From a virus: DNA of 64,000 nt. This document shows positions 34,601 through 43,359 of this stretch, piece after piece. The notes beneath the pieces were generated by a model. The model made no database searches, was not told the DNA's origin, and saw only the letters and a list, made by a program, of their open reading frames with translations. Position numbers and translations under genes: made by a program. The DNA is taken from IMG/VR virus record IMGVR_UViG_3300046821_000134, positions 1-64,000 of that record, one strand, 5' to 3'. Position 1 is the first letter of the stretch, and each line of letters starts with the position of its first letter.

Positions 34601-35433
34601 ACGTATGCAATACGATAATCGTAGAGCGTCCAATTGGTATTGGTGTAGAAGAACAAGCGCTCTTCTGGAGCTTTGTAATAGCTGTTACCAGATTGATAAG
34701 GACCACTTCCCATCAATACTGTCGTGAGCTTGGCACGCCCCTCCATTACATGGCTTAGAACATGCTCAAAGTTATTTGCCCCCTTGATGGACCTTTCGAT
34801 GATGAACGTAACACGCTGCAAATCAGGGCTAGGAGTTCCTTGCCACCAGACGCTTAGGCCGACTTTGTAGCCAGCATGCAGCATAGACACGTTGTAGTCA
34901 TTGCTTTGTGTGAAATACGTGCTACCTTCACCAATCTTAATCTTGGAAAGAATCTGTGGGATAAATCCGCCACCGTCCTTCTGAATATCAATCCCCACTT
35001 CTACGTGTGTAGCTTCAGAGCTTCCTGTGTCTTGATGAATTACCTGAAGAGCTGGGATACCAAGGCTAACACGTACAGCGTTAAGGTTGGTTCCTTCCAG
35101 AGAGCGTACAATCGGAGTTGGCTTCGTGATCTTTACACCAACAGCCTTCTCTGACTCGGCAGCTTCAAACCCTGCTACAAACGTCTGGTCTACAGTGCCA
35201 TTACGTCCTTGCACAGCAAACCCGTCAACATTCATGCTCCCATCTGGGTTTTGTATCGGCGTGTCAGCAATGTAGATGGATTGGAGATTATTCACAAGCC
35301 CCTCCACCGGGCCTTCTGATATTAGATCAATAATCTTCAGGAATTGTTTTGATGTTAGTGTATCAGGAGCTTCTGTGGCTTTCTGACCTTCATCGTCATC
35401 TCCGCCACCACTACCCTTATATTTCAATAGCAT
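31630..35433 (-). CDS. Tail tip / host specificity protein J-like (1267 aa)
   Basis: The central tail hub. The N-terminal SKQFLKIIDLISEGPVEGLV is the gpJ signature, followed by TFVAGFEAAESEKAVGVKIT and long strand-rich hub domains. Fibronectin-III-like stretches occupy roughly residues 800-1010 (NPGIPPDVSNFLISIQ…). The C-terminal end FDWIAKGYGY is the usual receptor-contact tail. Length (1267) is near lambda gpJ (1132). Confidence 0.92.
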   Translation of the reverse strand: MLLKYKGSGGGDDDEGQKATEAPDTLTSKQFLKIIDLISEGPVEGLVNNLQSIYIADTPIQNPDGSMNVDGFAVQGRNGTVDQTFVAGFEAAESEKAVGVKITKPTPIVRSLEGTNLNAVRVSLGIPALQVIHQDTGSSEATHVEVGIDIQKDGGGFIPQILSKIKIGEGSTYFTQSNDYNVSMLHAGYKVGLSVWWQGTPSPDLQRVTFIIERSIKGANNFEHVLSHVMEGRAKLTTVLMGSGPYQSGNSYYKAPEERLFFYTNTNWTLYDYRIAYVSTINTRAPRFELDRLEMWDNSLTDRIYGKCTSKYVREYVLPLSGPGQYEVRVRRITDDSTTTYLQNDIQWETFTEIIDQKLSYPYSAYIAMSVDSSQYDGIPARAYDVKGRIVKVPVNYDAVSRIYSGTWDFDTFKTSYTDNPVWCLLDLITNARYGLGKYVPIEQVDLVSFYRIAQYCDEPVPNGYGGFEPRYTCSLYMQGKEDAYKVLSDMASIFNGMIYWVNGALAISADMPDDPAWIFTNANVVDGEFIYQGSSKNTRYTTALITYVDAEDRFTEKTEYVTLPDYIVKYGVKQTSAIAVGCSSRGQAVRFGRNILLSSCALTELVSFTTGLEGAGSGLVPGSVIKVHDSNRVGKRWGGRILSATTSSVTIDSAIEVNIGDTYTLSVLLPNGTMETREVIFTSTPVLNAIGDGEKDVGLQYLAIVDSSGDVIGAYVLSSTFTVINLVTALSQAPARMAMWMLESNTIQSQLFRVVSISEKEVNQYEITGLEYNESKYAAVDEDAAFIERPISTPYRWYTPSPARLVVTDASYLDELGNIRYTALVSFTRPTFSSFSHSVLWWRYAGEQWQDAGSFTDAFKDIHLAKVGDIEVSVQHVSQYGIYSNKAYATATITGNPGIPPDVSNFLISIQGASAYFSWEVPNVTSSKNISHFVIKHSTTESSSVDWGSAVVVADKIAYPTNHINLTCRRGTYLIKAVSKAGLESVNATAIINSLDGSDDYSLIRAVPEHPYYSGAKDHVNVGGGTLFIAAGVMADWTPLADAVPLNIGIGELSEGTYYLTPLGLTETNTVRLTANMVAEGSNFLNYIGKWDNLSDVANIGGAVAADWSAIVYYRWRNKTEDPWSEWIPLSSTEATLQYAEFKIVLKSLRAGVTPVVSSLSIVVEGRNRVEGSEDIVTNSLTGTAVIEYARSFYRQPAVAIIAQNMSTGDYYEVLDKDLNGFTIIFKNSSGTPVQRTFDWIAKGYGYSYGPGGTKYIPGKPAWGYE

Positions 35434-35975
35434 TATAGCTCCCTTGTACTAATACCTGCACTCACCACCTGACTCCCAACTAAACGTCTTCCGTATAACA
35501 ATGGACGAGGATTCCCTTGCCCTGTTGTATTGAGAGTTCCTCCAAACAGGTAGGATGTTTTTCTAGCGTCATTGGCTTGCTCTGTTGCTGAAGGATTAAC
35601 TCCAAACATTATCCCGATCACACCACCGACAATGAGGCCGACCCCGAGCTGAACGGCGGTTGGTTGTTGATACACGACACCAATTATTGTGATAATTACG
35701 CCTGCTACAATCCTTGCGTAGTTACCGCTGCCCTCAAACTTAGGAAGAAACCTGATGCACTTACCTGCTGCGTTTATGTGATTCTTGATGTCTTCTTCAC
35801 ACGCTGTGTAATCATTAACAAGAATGCGCCAGTTATGCTGTTGAAAGTCTTTACGGAATCCTTTGAAGCAAGCACACAGCATTGCCACAGCATGTGCAGG
35901 ACTCTTCGCTGCCATCTTGTGCGTCTTGCCATATTTCTTGCCTAAAAAACCTCCAAGTTTGATGGTTGTAAGCAT
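35433..35975 (-). CDS. Tail assembly protein I-like (180 aa)
   Basis: Begins TIKLGGFLGKKYGKTHKMAA and has two hydrophobic stretches (about residues 88-125, YARIVAGVIITIIGVVYQQ and GVGLIVGGVIGIMFG). The C-terminus GNPRPLLYGRRLVGSQVVSAG is the conserved gpI ending. It acts in tail tip assembly, directly before J, as in lambda. Confidence 0.88.
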   Translation of the reverse strand: MLTTIKLGGFLGKKYGKTHKMAAKSPAHAVAMLCACFKGFRKDFQQHNWRILVNDYTACEEDIKNHINAAGKCIRFLPKFEGSGNYARIVAGVIITIIGVVYQQPTAVQLGVGLIVGGVIGIMFGVNPSATEQANDARKTSYLFGGTLNTTGQGNPRPLLYGRRLVGSQVVSAGISTREL

Positions 35976-36688
35976 TCTTTATTCCTCAAAACATATACAG
36001 TGTTGTCTTTCCACATGCCCGCATAGATGTCGATGCTTGACAGCCTGTTGTAGCAGTGATGCAGGATACGGCTATTGCCAATGAATATAGCAAGATGGTT
36101 AAGGCGTGTGCTTCCGCTTTGCATCACAAGGATGTCCCCGGGCTGCATATCCTTCTTAGGCACACAGAAGAAGCCAGACTTCTCCCATGTGTTGCTTGTA
36201 ATCAAGTCAGCCTCTTTCCACCACTTGTCCCATCTGTATTCATCTTGTATCTCAAATCCGTAGGCAAGGTGATAATAATCTTTGACAAGGCCAAAGCAAT
36301 CGTTTGTGCCTGCTACGTATGCCCTGCCAAGCAGCCTTGGAATCTCATGTGACGGGGCGATACACTTAAAGGATTGAGACGACAAATGATACAAAATGTA
36401 TGGCGTATCTGTTTGGTTACATGCTCGCACATCAGCAGGGGTGAAGCTCATCTCGTGATTCACATGGGAATGAAATACGGCAATGATTGTCCCTTGCGCT
36501 TCTGCTTTCTCTACGTCTTCTTGGCTAATCTCAAAATCAAAAGCCTTGCCTGCAACATTCTTGCACGGGATGTACTTTGTTTTAGTCTTGAGCTTAACAA
36601 CAAGCCCACACACTTCCCTGTGCGGTGAGTCATGAGCTTGTTTGATGAACTCTTCTTTGTGCTTATCAACGATTGTTTGGATGTTCAT
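35942..36688 (-). CDS. Tail tip peptidase K-like: JAMM plus NlpC/P60 (248 aa)
   Basis: The N-terminal JAMM protease domain shows VFHSHVN (zinc His-x-His) with downstream S-FTPADVRAC, and HREVCGLVV near residue 20. The C-terminal NlpC/P60 domain starts YVAGTNDCFGLVKDYY, where Cys is the catalytic residue, and keeps a later GDILVMQ…NHLAIFIG His. The pair is as in lambda gpK, used to open peptidoglycan for the tail. Confidence 0.92.
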   Translation of the reverse strand: MNIQTIVDKHKEEFIKQAHDSPHREVCGLVVKLKTKTKYIPCKNVAGKAFDFEISQEDVEKAEAQGTIIAVFHSHVNHEMSFTPADVRACNQTDTPYILYHLSSQSFKCIAPSHEIPRLLGRAYVAGTNDCFGLVKDYYHLAYGFEIQDEYRWDKWWKEADLITSNTWEKSGFFCVPKKDMQPGDILVMQSGSTRLNHLAIFIGNSRILHHCYNRLSSIDIYAGMWKDNTVYVLRNKECLQPSNLEVF

Positions 36689-36696
36689 ATCAGAGC

Positions 36697-37401
36697 CTAT
36701 CGAATGATGCCGACAGCAGGGAATACGCCAATGGGGAGCACGCCTTGTTGTCCGTAACGAAGCTGGCAGCCTACTAATGTTTTACTGCACCGATCTGTTG
36801 CAAGAGATCCTGTTGGATCATTGTTGATGTCCGCCACAGGCCCTCCTGTGTATCCACATCCATCCCCCCTGTACTCCCACACACAATGTGAAGCAGAACA
36901 AGGGAGAGCAGGAAGCGTTACGCCTGTTAAATCCCAAGGGACACACAGCTCAAACTCTACAACAGCTTTGCTCTCAAGGCTCTTACGATCAATAAACCAC
37001 ACCTCATCAGAGAATGTGGCTTCATCGTCAGCATCTGGGTTGATGCCCCCATAATTATCTGGATCAAGGAACTTTGCAAATGTACGCTGTCGTGTAATCT
37101 TAGCCCCTACAAGATCATCCATATCTTGTAGCATTGCTGAGATGAGTCCTGTAACATTGGACACTCTAAGCGTAGGCCGGGGAGTTTGTTTGTTCCCGCT
37201 CATCTCGAAGCCTGTAGCTTCAATTGGCATAGGGAGGTATTCAATCCCCTTCCACCACACAGATTGCTGGCCTGTGATGTACATATTATGGAAATAGAAT
37301 AACTGAGAGACACCGATAACAGTGAGGTCAAGAACGTATAAATCAACCACACCGGATGTTGTCAGCTTCTGAGACTCCTGTGCGATTTTAGGATTCATCA
37401 T
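36697..37401 (-). CDS. Minor tail protein L-like (234 aa)
   Basis: Strand-rich beginning with DLYVLDLTVIGVSQLFYFHN and a Cys-rich end: LPCSASHCVWEYRGDGCGYTG near residue 165 with later CSKTLVGCQLRYG. The cysteines match the iron-sulfur-binding end of lambda gpL. Position between M and K also matches lambda. Confidence 0.88.
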   Translation of the reverse strand: MMNPKIAQESQKLTTSGVVDLYVLDLTVIGVSQLFYFHNMYITGQQSVWWKGIEYLPMPIEATGFEMSGNKQTPRPTLRVSNVTGLISAMLQDMDDLVGAKITRQRTFAKFLDPDNYGGINPDADDEATFSDEVWFIDRKSLESKAVVEFELCVPWDLTGVTLPALPCSASHCVWEYRGDGCGYTGGPVADINNDPTGSLATDRCSKTLVGCQLRYGQQGVLPIGVFPAVGIIR

Positions 37402-37739
37402 TCAAACACCTCCTCAAATGTTACAGATAATTCTTCGTACCCCGGGTTAGCAATTGTTCTCGTCATCTGCCCATCTTTAACAATGAACAACCCTGTGGCG
37501 CCAACAGGAGGAGTCCATGTGAATGTGGCATAGCTTCCTGTTGCCTTAAGAAATGTGACAAGCTCTGTCATTTCTGCCGGGGAGTATTTGAATGTCAAGG
37601 GCCATACACGCTGCGTAGAATTGATTCCGTTAGCAGAGCGTTGCTCATAGCCATCCCCGAATTTTGTACGGAGAACATTCTGAATTGTTTGTTCTTGTGC
37701 TCCGTATTCTGGTTTAAACTTAGTTGGTAGAGTAGCCAT
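37398..37739 (-). CDS. Minor tail protein M-like (113 aa)
   Basis: Contains LRTKFGDGYEQR near residue 30 and a strand pattern to GYEELSVTFEEVFE, the gpM family. It is the first gene after promoter 37761-37789. Confidence 0.88.
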   Translation of the reverse strand: MATLPTKFKPEYGAQEQTIQNVLRTKFGDGYEQRSANGINSTQRVWPLTFKYSPAEMTELVTFLKATGSYATFTWTPPVGATGLFIVKDGQMTRTIANPGYEELSVTFEEVFE

Positions 37740-37760
37740 AAAACACCTTTCTTTACTAAC

Positions 37761-37789
37761 ATTATATCATACAAAGAGGGGAAAGTCAA
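37761..37789 (-). promoter_or_regulatory. Sigma70 promoter for the tail tip genes
   Basis: Minus strand TTGACT (37784-37789), 17 nt, TATAAT (37761-37766). It starts transcription of M, L, K, I and J, just after the tape measure gene. Confidence 0.85.
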
Positions 37790-37818
37790 TGTATCCCATG
37801 ACAATCCCCTCCCTTTAT

Positions 37819-40800
37819 TTATGCAGCTTTGGCAAGCATCCCGCCCGGGCGTTTCTCTTCAGCAATCTTCCTGACAATCATGGTGTTAATCATGTTGGCA
37901 AATTGCTTACCCTCAGTCCCATCAGAAGACGTTGAGGTTGTTGCAGAGTCTCCTACGATGTTAATAGTCGTATTCACTTGCACACCTCCACTGCTTTGCC
38001 CTGACACATTCACTCCTAAGTCACCTTGACGTGTTCTTGTCAAAGGCATTACAGCCTCTCCGGCACGATTAGAACGTTCTTCTCCCATCACACCGAGAGA
38101 AGAGAACCCGCCTCCAGAGGCAAACTGGAATGCTGTGGGCTTGCTGTAGATGCCGTTTGTGAAGGAACCTCCTTGGGCGAACTGAGATGCACCAGAGAAG
38201 GCGTTTCCTTGCGCAGATTGCACAGGGCCTACAAAGTCAGCACTCCCGGGAGTCCCAACGCTGCTCCCCATCCCCACCATAGCCTGTACAGCCTTGAGCA
38301 ACAGCAGCTTAGTGGTCATCTGCACAATTATCTTGAGCATTGACTTCCCAAACTCCTGCGCATCCATCTTCCCTGTCATGAAGAAATCAGACAGAGTGTT
38401 CTCCATCAAGGAGAAGCCAGAGGAGAAGGCGCCTGCGGACACATCTTGAGCTTTGCCTATTGACGTATAGAAGCTCTCCCATCCCTTTTGGATATCAGGC
38501 TTGATGGGGGCATTCTGTACAATCTTTGTCTGCTCAACACCAAACTGCTTAAGCATCTCGATTCTCTTTTCATACAGAGCAATCTCTTTTTCATGATTAA
38601 CGGTGCTATCCCCTCTGAGCACAGCAATCTTACCCTCTGCCTCTGCTACTTTTTCGGCAACCTCTGCACTCAGCTTCATAAGATCGTTGTGCCGCTTCTT
38701 GGCTTCAGAGTCCATGTTGGTTGCATCAGCGTCTTGGTGATACTCCCTCCTTAGAAGGGCCGATGCAGAGGTTTGTTGTGCAGCAAGCTCTATATTGTCA
38801 TTAGCAACTTTCTGACTATTAGCTTCTGCAGCCGCCAGCTTCTCTGAAGCATTCTTACGCTCAAGGGCAGCAATGGCCCATTCAGCGGCCATCTTCGTTC
38901 CGTAGTCTGTTGCCTTGTTGGATGCTTCCTGAGCTTCAGCCAGCTTCTTCTGCGTCTCTGTCATCCGGGAAGATTCAAGCCCGTTGGCAGCTATGACCTG
39001 AGTATTCCTGTCTATAGCATCGGCAGCTACATTGGCAGCATCTCCAATGTCAAGCCATCCTTGAGCTTCTTTAGTAGAGTCTTGAAGCCCCTTGCGCTTT
39101 GGTTCCTCAGCAACAATCAATTTAAGCCATTTAAGCTCTTCTTGAAGAACTGCAATGTTTGTGTCTTTCTTAGGATTAGCAAGCGCTTTCTCTACGGCAA
39201 GAAGACGCTTACCCTTCTCTGTCATCTTGTCGTACTCAGCCCCCTTTGTTGTATATCCTTCGATGTCTAGCAGGATGGCTTCATACTCAGCTTCAAGAGT
39301 GTTCTGACGTGTCACACCACCAGAGAGCTTTTTAGGCTCATTCTGCTCGTTGAGCTTCTTGATGCGGTCTTCAATACTCTTAATCGTCTCAAGAGTGGCT
39401 TTAGTCTGAGGTTGTGTCTTCAGGAAAGACATATCAGCAGAGAGCTTGTTTATTTCTGTCTGACGCTTCTTAATCTCGTCATAGCCCTCGGCCTGCTTTG
39501 TAATAGCCTTGACTTTCTCTTCCTGAATTTTATTAGAGGCAGAGGCTTTTTCAGCACTACGTTGAGCTTCCGATAACGTGATGATCTTAAGCGCAGATGC
39601 TATTTCTGCATCATAGCTTTTTAGGCGCTCTTGAGTACGCCGCTTTGTTTCTTCGTTAGCGGAAATGAGCTTCTTTTCTTCCGTTTGCCTATTTACAAGA
39701 AGGGTGTTATATTTTTCTGTAGCGGCAGAAAGAGCGTCTTGGTGATCAGTCCCTCCGCTAAGGCTATCCTTAACACTCTGCCAGAAGTTACCGAAAGAGG
39801 CCTTGGTATCAGCCCAACCGCGTGACATTAGACCCTGCCCTGCGACGATTCTGTTGGTCATAGAATCATGGGCATCAGCAAGCAGGGTCTCTGCCATTGC
39901 TGTAGCTTCGTACTCTTTCCCTTGCTTCTTAAGTTCTGCAAGGTTTTCTCTTTGAGTCGTTGTAAGAAATCTGTATTTGGTATCAAGCCTATCAAGAGCC
40001 TCAACGGGAGATTCTGCCAAAGAGGCATACTCCTCTACAACCTTGTCTATGTCTTGGCCTGTAGCTGCAGCAAACTTAGCAGAAGATGTAGCAATACGCT
40101 CTACGTTTTGTCCTGCAATCTTTGCAGAAGACGCAATTGCAAGCATAGCCTCCGAGGCAAGATCAGACCTGCCAGAAGCCTCTCCAGCAGCCTTAGACAT
40201 TGCGTTGAAAGAGTCAGTTGATAACCCAACGTAATTATTAGTTAAGATCAGGGCTTTCTGGATTTCCTCTTGAGCTGTTGCAGCCTTGTAGAAAGCAAAG
40301 GCTGTTGCGCCAACTGCTATAGCCAGCAACGTCCAAGGATTCAGCAAAGCACTGAGCAACGTAGAGCCAAGAGCCTTAGCTGCCCCTCCTACAGACCCAA
40401 ACACATCCCGCAACTGTCCGCCCTGCTGGAGCATAATCAGGAACGGATTCTGTCCGCCAGCAAGCTGTGTTGCAATGTCAGTGAGCTGTGCAGGCACTGT
40501 GTTCATGGCAGCACGATATGCCTTGGTGGACATTGTGCCTTGCTGTAGTGTTTTATCAACTCCTCGAAGGCTGGCTAAAAGAGGTGCGGCTTGGGCAGTT
40601 ACTCCCTCTCTTGCTGCTTTATATTCAAGCCACCCTATCTTTCCGCTCTCAGCGTAGATTACTTCACGTTTCAGCTCTTTTAGGACGTTCTGTTGTGAGC
40701 GGGTAAGGGCGTCTGAATCACTCCCACTGCCCCCACTCTTTCCGCCTCCACTGCTAGCAGACACTGTAGCATTTCCTGCAGAGCGCCCTACAGAAGACAA

Positions 40801-41187
40801 TACCCCGGCAGAGCCCTTCATCTCATTCAGGAGGTCACGCGTTACTGCTAGCTGTGCATTGAATGCTGCCATCCCTGCCACAGAGCTATTCAGTTTATCT
40901 ACGGCTGTAGCAAGGGCTGAGAATGATGTAGAAACGCCCTTATAGGATTGCCCTAAATTAGAGATTCCCTTAGTATTCGTCTTGATGTCACGAATAGCCC
41001 CTGACAGGCTCTTTACGCCAGATGTGGCTGCATCAAGGGTGATAGCTGCGAAGTCTTCCAAGGCTTGCTTGGCAGCGTTAATAGCTGGAGCCCCTTCTTG
41101 GGCTGTCTTGGAGAATTTCCCGAGGGCATTAGCAGCAGGAATTATCCCTTTTGCTTTCACCTCAACTGAGATAGATTTGATATCCAT
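37819..41187 (-). CDS. Tape measure protein (1122 aa)
   Basis: Sets tail length. N-terminal coiled regions are followed by the family block NPFLIMLQQGGQLRDVFG (about residue 245) and a hydrophobic span NPWTLLAIAVGATAFAFYKA (about 284-303). Long coiled coils lie in 450-900 (repeated Ala/Glu/Lys), and the C-terminal end is Gly/Ser-rich. 1122 residues predict a tail of about 165 nm at 0.15 nm per residue. GAGGGA lies before the ATG. An intrinsic terminator precedes the gene. Confidence 0.93.
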   Translation of the reverse strand: MDIKSISVEVKAKGIIPAANALGKFSKTAQEGAPAINAAKQALEDFAAITLDAATSGVKSLSGAIRDIKTNTKGISNLGQSYKGVSTSFSALATAVDKLNSSVAGMAAFNAQLAVTRDLLNEMKGSAGVLSSVGRSAGNATVSASSGGGKSGGSGSDSDALTRSQQNVLKELKREVIYAESGKIGWLEYKAAREGVTAQAAPLLASLRGVDKTLQQGTMSTKAYRAAMNTVPAQLTDIATQLAGGQNPFLIMLQQGGQLRDVFGSVGGAAKALGSTLLSALLNPWTLLAIAVGATAFAFYKAATAQEEIQKALILTNNYVGLSTDSFNAMSKAAGEASGRSDLASEAMLAIASSAKIAGQNVERIATSSAKFAAATGQDIDKVVEEYASLAESPVEALDRLDTKYRFLTTTQRENLAELKKQGKEYEATAMAETLLADAHDSMTNRIVAGQGLMSRGWADTKASFGNFWQSVKDSLSGGTDHQDALSAATEKYNTLLVNRQTEEKKLISANEETKRRTQERLKSYDAEIASALKIITLSEAQRSAEKASASNKIQEEKVKAITKQAEGYDEIKKRQTEINKLSADMSFLKTQPQTKATLETIKSIEDRIKKLNEQNEPKKLSGGVTRQNTLEAEYEAILLDIEGYTTKGAEYDKMTEKGKRLLAVEKALANPKKDTNIAVLQEELKWLKLIVAEEPKRKGLQDSTKEAQGWLDIGDAANVAADAIDRNTQVIAANGLESSRMTETQKKLAEAQEASNKATDYGTKMAAEWAIAALERKNASEKLAAAEANSQKVANDNIELAAQQTSASALLRREYHQDADATNMDSEAKKRHNDLMKLSAEVAEKVAEAEGKIAVLRGDSTVNHEKEIALYEKRIEMLKQFGVEQTKIVQNAPIKPDIQKGWESFYTSIGKAQDVSAGAFSSGFSLMENTLSDFFMTGKMDAQEFGKSMLKIIVQMTTKLLLLKAVQAMVGMGSSVGTPGSADFVGPVQSAQGNAFSGASQFAQGGSFTNGIYSKPTAFQFASGGGFSSLGVMGEERSNRAGEAVMPLTRTRQGDLGVNVSGQSSGGVQVNTTINIVGDSATTSTSSDGTEGKQFANMINTMIVRKIAEEKRPGGMLAKAA

Positions 41188-41200
41188 GCTTCCCTCACAT

Positions 41201-41230
41201 AAAAATAAAAGCTACGCCCGAAGGCGTAGC
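41201..41230 (-). terminator. Intrinsic terminator upstream of the tape measure gene
   Basis: GCTACGCC-TTCG-GGCGTAGC then TTTTATTTTT on the minus strand, ending 14 nt before the tape measure start. It lies inside the tail operon and should lower transcription into the tape measure. Confidence 0.93.
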
Positions 41231-41233
41231 ATG

Positions 41234-41641
41234 TCAGCGTCTTGCTGATTTAGGAGCCTTACTTCCTGTATTAACAGGGTGAAGTTTTCTCCAAGCATCA
41301 AGATAAATTTCATCACAACTTGTGAAAACTTGTAGTTCCACTGTGTTCAAATGTTTTCCAAGACAAGCACAATATCCACTCATGTCTTGCCACGTCAAAG
41401 GAAGCGGGCTTCCTGACATTGAATCAAACCCCCTGCGCCTGCTTAATTCCAGAAACTCATTCCAATAGTATTTCAGGCTAATAGGAACGGATGCCTTTCT
41501 ATATGCAATCAACTCTGGAACGATCTTCTCTTGCTTCTCAAGGGCAAGCATGTGTGTGTATTCATTAACACCACTCTTGCCCTTTGGAAGCATCATTGTG
41601 AAGAAAGAATCTGCATAACTCAGGAGGCTTGACAGTTTTTT
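41234..41641 (-). CDS. Tail assembly chaperone T extension (GT by -1 frameshift)
   Basis: No independent start is needed: the -1 frame after the slippery site reads LSSLLSYADSFFTMML and continues to 41234, adding about 135 residues to the G protein. The total GT product is 270 residues. The extension is helical with Trp/Cys positions and ends Lys/Ala/Arg-rich. It binds the tape measure and recruits tube subunits in lambda-like phages. Confidence 0.87.
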   Translation of the reverse strand, partial: KKLSSLLSYADSFFTMMLPKGKSGVNEYTHMLALEKQEKIVPELIAYRKASVPISLKYYWNEFLELSRRRGFDSMSGSPLPLTWQDMSGYCACLGKHLNTVELQVFTSCDEIYLDAWRKLHPVNTGSKAPKSARR

Positions 41642-42045
41642 TCCAGCATCGTATCAACGTCCATCACTGCTGCAGCCACTTGCCCTGCCAGCCATTCATG
41701 CTTGATGAACAAATCATATGCTTTGTCTTGGGAGAACTTAACGTCCTTGCCACCAACCTTGACGCCTTCCCATCCTTCACAGCACATGGAAAGCATCTTG
41801 GCAGTATTCTTACGCTTCTCTTCTTCGTCGGGGGTGGTGTCTTCCTTCTTACATTTCTCAAGGTATGCGTTGAACACAGCAATACCCTTCTTGAATGCTT
41901 CAGAGCCAACCCCCTTCACCTTAATCTTCATATCTGAGGGGTCACCAGCTTTAGTGCCTTTAGCCTTATTGTCAGCCGGGTAAACAATAACAATGTCCAT
42001 CCCGTCTTCTACGGCCTTCTGAAAATCAAATTCGTCCAATTCCAT
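41620..42045 (-). CDS. Tail assembly chaperone G-like (141 aa)
   Basis: ATG 42045 (MELDEFDFQKAVEDGMD) has AAAGGATAATAAG upstream; a longer frame to 42093 overlaps the terminator. The helical and acidic body is typical. The end VDTMLEKNCQAS contains the slippery site that makes G and GT. It lies between the tail tube and tape measure genes, as in lambda. Confidence 0.88.
   Translation of the reverse strand: MELDEFDFQKAVEDGMDIVIVYPADNKAKGTKAGDPSDMKIKVKGVGSEAFKKGIAVFNAYLEKCKKEDTTPDEEEKRKNTAKMLSMCCEGWEGVKVGGKDVKFSQDKAYDLFIKHEWLAGQVAAAVMDVDTMLEKNCQAS
41635..41641 (-). promoter_or_regulatory. Programmed -1 frameshift site A AAA AAC
   Basis: The codons GAA AAA AAC near the end of G contain the heptamer A AAA AAC. 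A -1 slip gives AAA AAA then the T frame. Zero-frame translation stops four codons later at TGA 41620-41622. Confidence 0.9.
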
Positions 42046-42063
42046 CTTATTATCCTTTATGTT

Positions 42064-42106
42064 AAAAAGCAGGCGTGTGAAGCCTTTGCGCAAACCTCAC
42101 ACGCCC
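42064..42106 (-). terminator. Hairpin terminator after the tail tube gene
   Basis: GGCGTGTGA pairs with TCACACGCC around a 17-nt loop, followed by TGCTTTTTAAC on the minus strand. It lies between major tail protein and chaperone G. Confidence 0.8.
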
Positions 42107-42130
42107 TTAGAAGGAGAAAGCTATTTACAA

Positions 42131-43345
42131 TTAAGCAATCTCTTGGATGATGATAGAAGAATCATCATATGCAGTACCCGTAGCACCTTCGCGGTACAGA
42201 GCGTTAAAGCTGATTTCTTGAGTAAGACCGCCAGTGCTACCATCGTTAGGTGTTGCAGAACCGAGCTTCACACGACCCATCTTAAACACGATGTCCTTGC
42301 CGCCATCGCCCTTCATCCAGAATGCCAGAGTGATTTCATCTTCATCACGGAACTTCTCGAAGAGGGCGTCATTCTCGAAGTAGGCGGTAACAGTGCCAGA
42401 CACTTCAATACGACCTTGGAAGATAGCTGCCGAAGGACGCGTGCCATCAGGCTGCAAGTTACCAACAACAGATGATGCTTCCAGATTACCTTGTACTTCA
42501 AAGTCAAGACCTGTAACCAGAACAGCCGGGGCACCGTCCATCATCAGGAATGCCTTATTGCCAGCCATAACGCTTGAAGCATACGCAGCTTGCGGAGCTG
42601 TGAAGTAGCGTACTGCGGCTGTCTTCATGTCCTTAGCTTGCACGTCAAAATCTACAGTGCCCATTGCATCAGGCTGCAGAGAGAACGATGCAGAGCCAAA
42701 CTTACAGCCAGTAGCCAGTCGGCTAACACCAATGTCAGCGTAGAACTGCTCAACCGTGTAGCTATCATCTGTGCGGTTAGCCACTTCAGCAGGAACACCG
42801 AGCTTCTTACCAGCAACAGTGATAACAACGGAATCGCCAGCAGCCTTGGTAACGAGCGTCACGCCACTCAGCACCATCTTGCCAGCCGTGAGAGACATAA
42901 TCATTGCACGACCATTGTTAGCCGTTGCAGGGGCTGTGAATCCAGTGATATCTACGACATCACCAATCTTGTAGCCACCTGTAATGAACCCGTTGCCAGA
43001 GTCGTTCAGGGAGTTATCTACAGCGCTCGAAGCCACGGTAATCTTAGTGCTTGTAGCACCAGTGACAAACACGCCACGAAGCAAACATTCGTACATTGGA
43101 GTGTGACTGCCTGTGGCGATTTCATCAGCCAGCGTACCAGAAACAACGTCCGTACCACTACGAGATTCACCAACCTGAGCATGTGAGTTAATACGATCAG
43201 ACGAGAACGATTCACGAGAAAGAGCAAGGTCAAGATTAACCCGAGGGATGTAACGAGCTGAAGTGGAGCCTGCTGCTGGAGCTGTCCCCCACACCGTTTC
43301 CTTATGTATAACAACTACTTTGTTAATTCCTGATGCGAAGGCCAT
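42131..43345 (-). CDS. Major tail tube protein (404 aa)
   Basis: The N-terminal KETVWGTAPAAGS and ARYIPRVNLDLALSRE lead, followed by a repeated strand pattern with GTLADEIATGSHTPMYE, fit the tail tube family of lambda-like phages. An internal segment (about residues 100-190, Gly/Ala/Thr/Val-rich) looks like an inserted decoration domain. Its position before G/GT and its hairpin terminator agree with an abundant subunit. Confidence 0.85.
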   Translation of the reverse strand: MAFASGINKVVVIHKETVWGTAPAAGSTSARYIPRVNLDLALSRESFSSDRINSHAQVGESRSGTDVVSGTLADEIATGSHTPMYECLLRGVFVTGATSTKITVASSAVDNSLNDSGNGFITGGYKIGDVVDITGFTAPATANNGRAMIMSLTAGKMVLSGVTLVTKAAGDSVVITVAGKKLGVPAEVANRTDDSYTVEQFYADIGVSRLATGCKFGSASFSLQPDAMGTVDFDVQAKDMKTAAVRYFTAPQAAYASSVMAGNKAFLMMDGAPAVLVTGLDFEVQGNLEASSVVGNLQPDGTRPSAAIFQGRIEVSGTVTAYFENDALFEKFRDEDEITLAFWMKGDGGKDIVFKMGRVKLGSATPNDGSTGGLTQEISFNALYREGATGTAYDDSSIIIQEIA

Positions 43346-43359
43346 TTAAGTTCCTTTAT

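Noticed and set aside
39868-40221. Plus-strand frames opposite the tape measure gene
   Set aside because: Shadows caused by codon bias of the tape measure; no ribosome sites.
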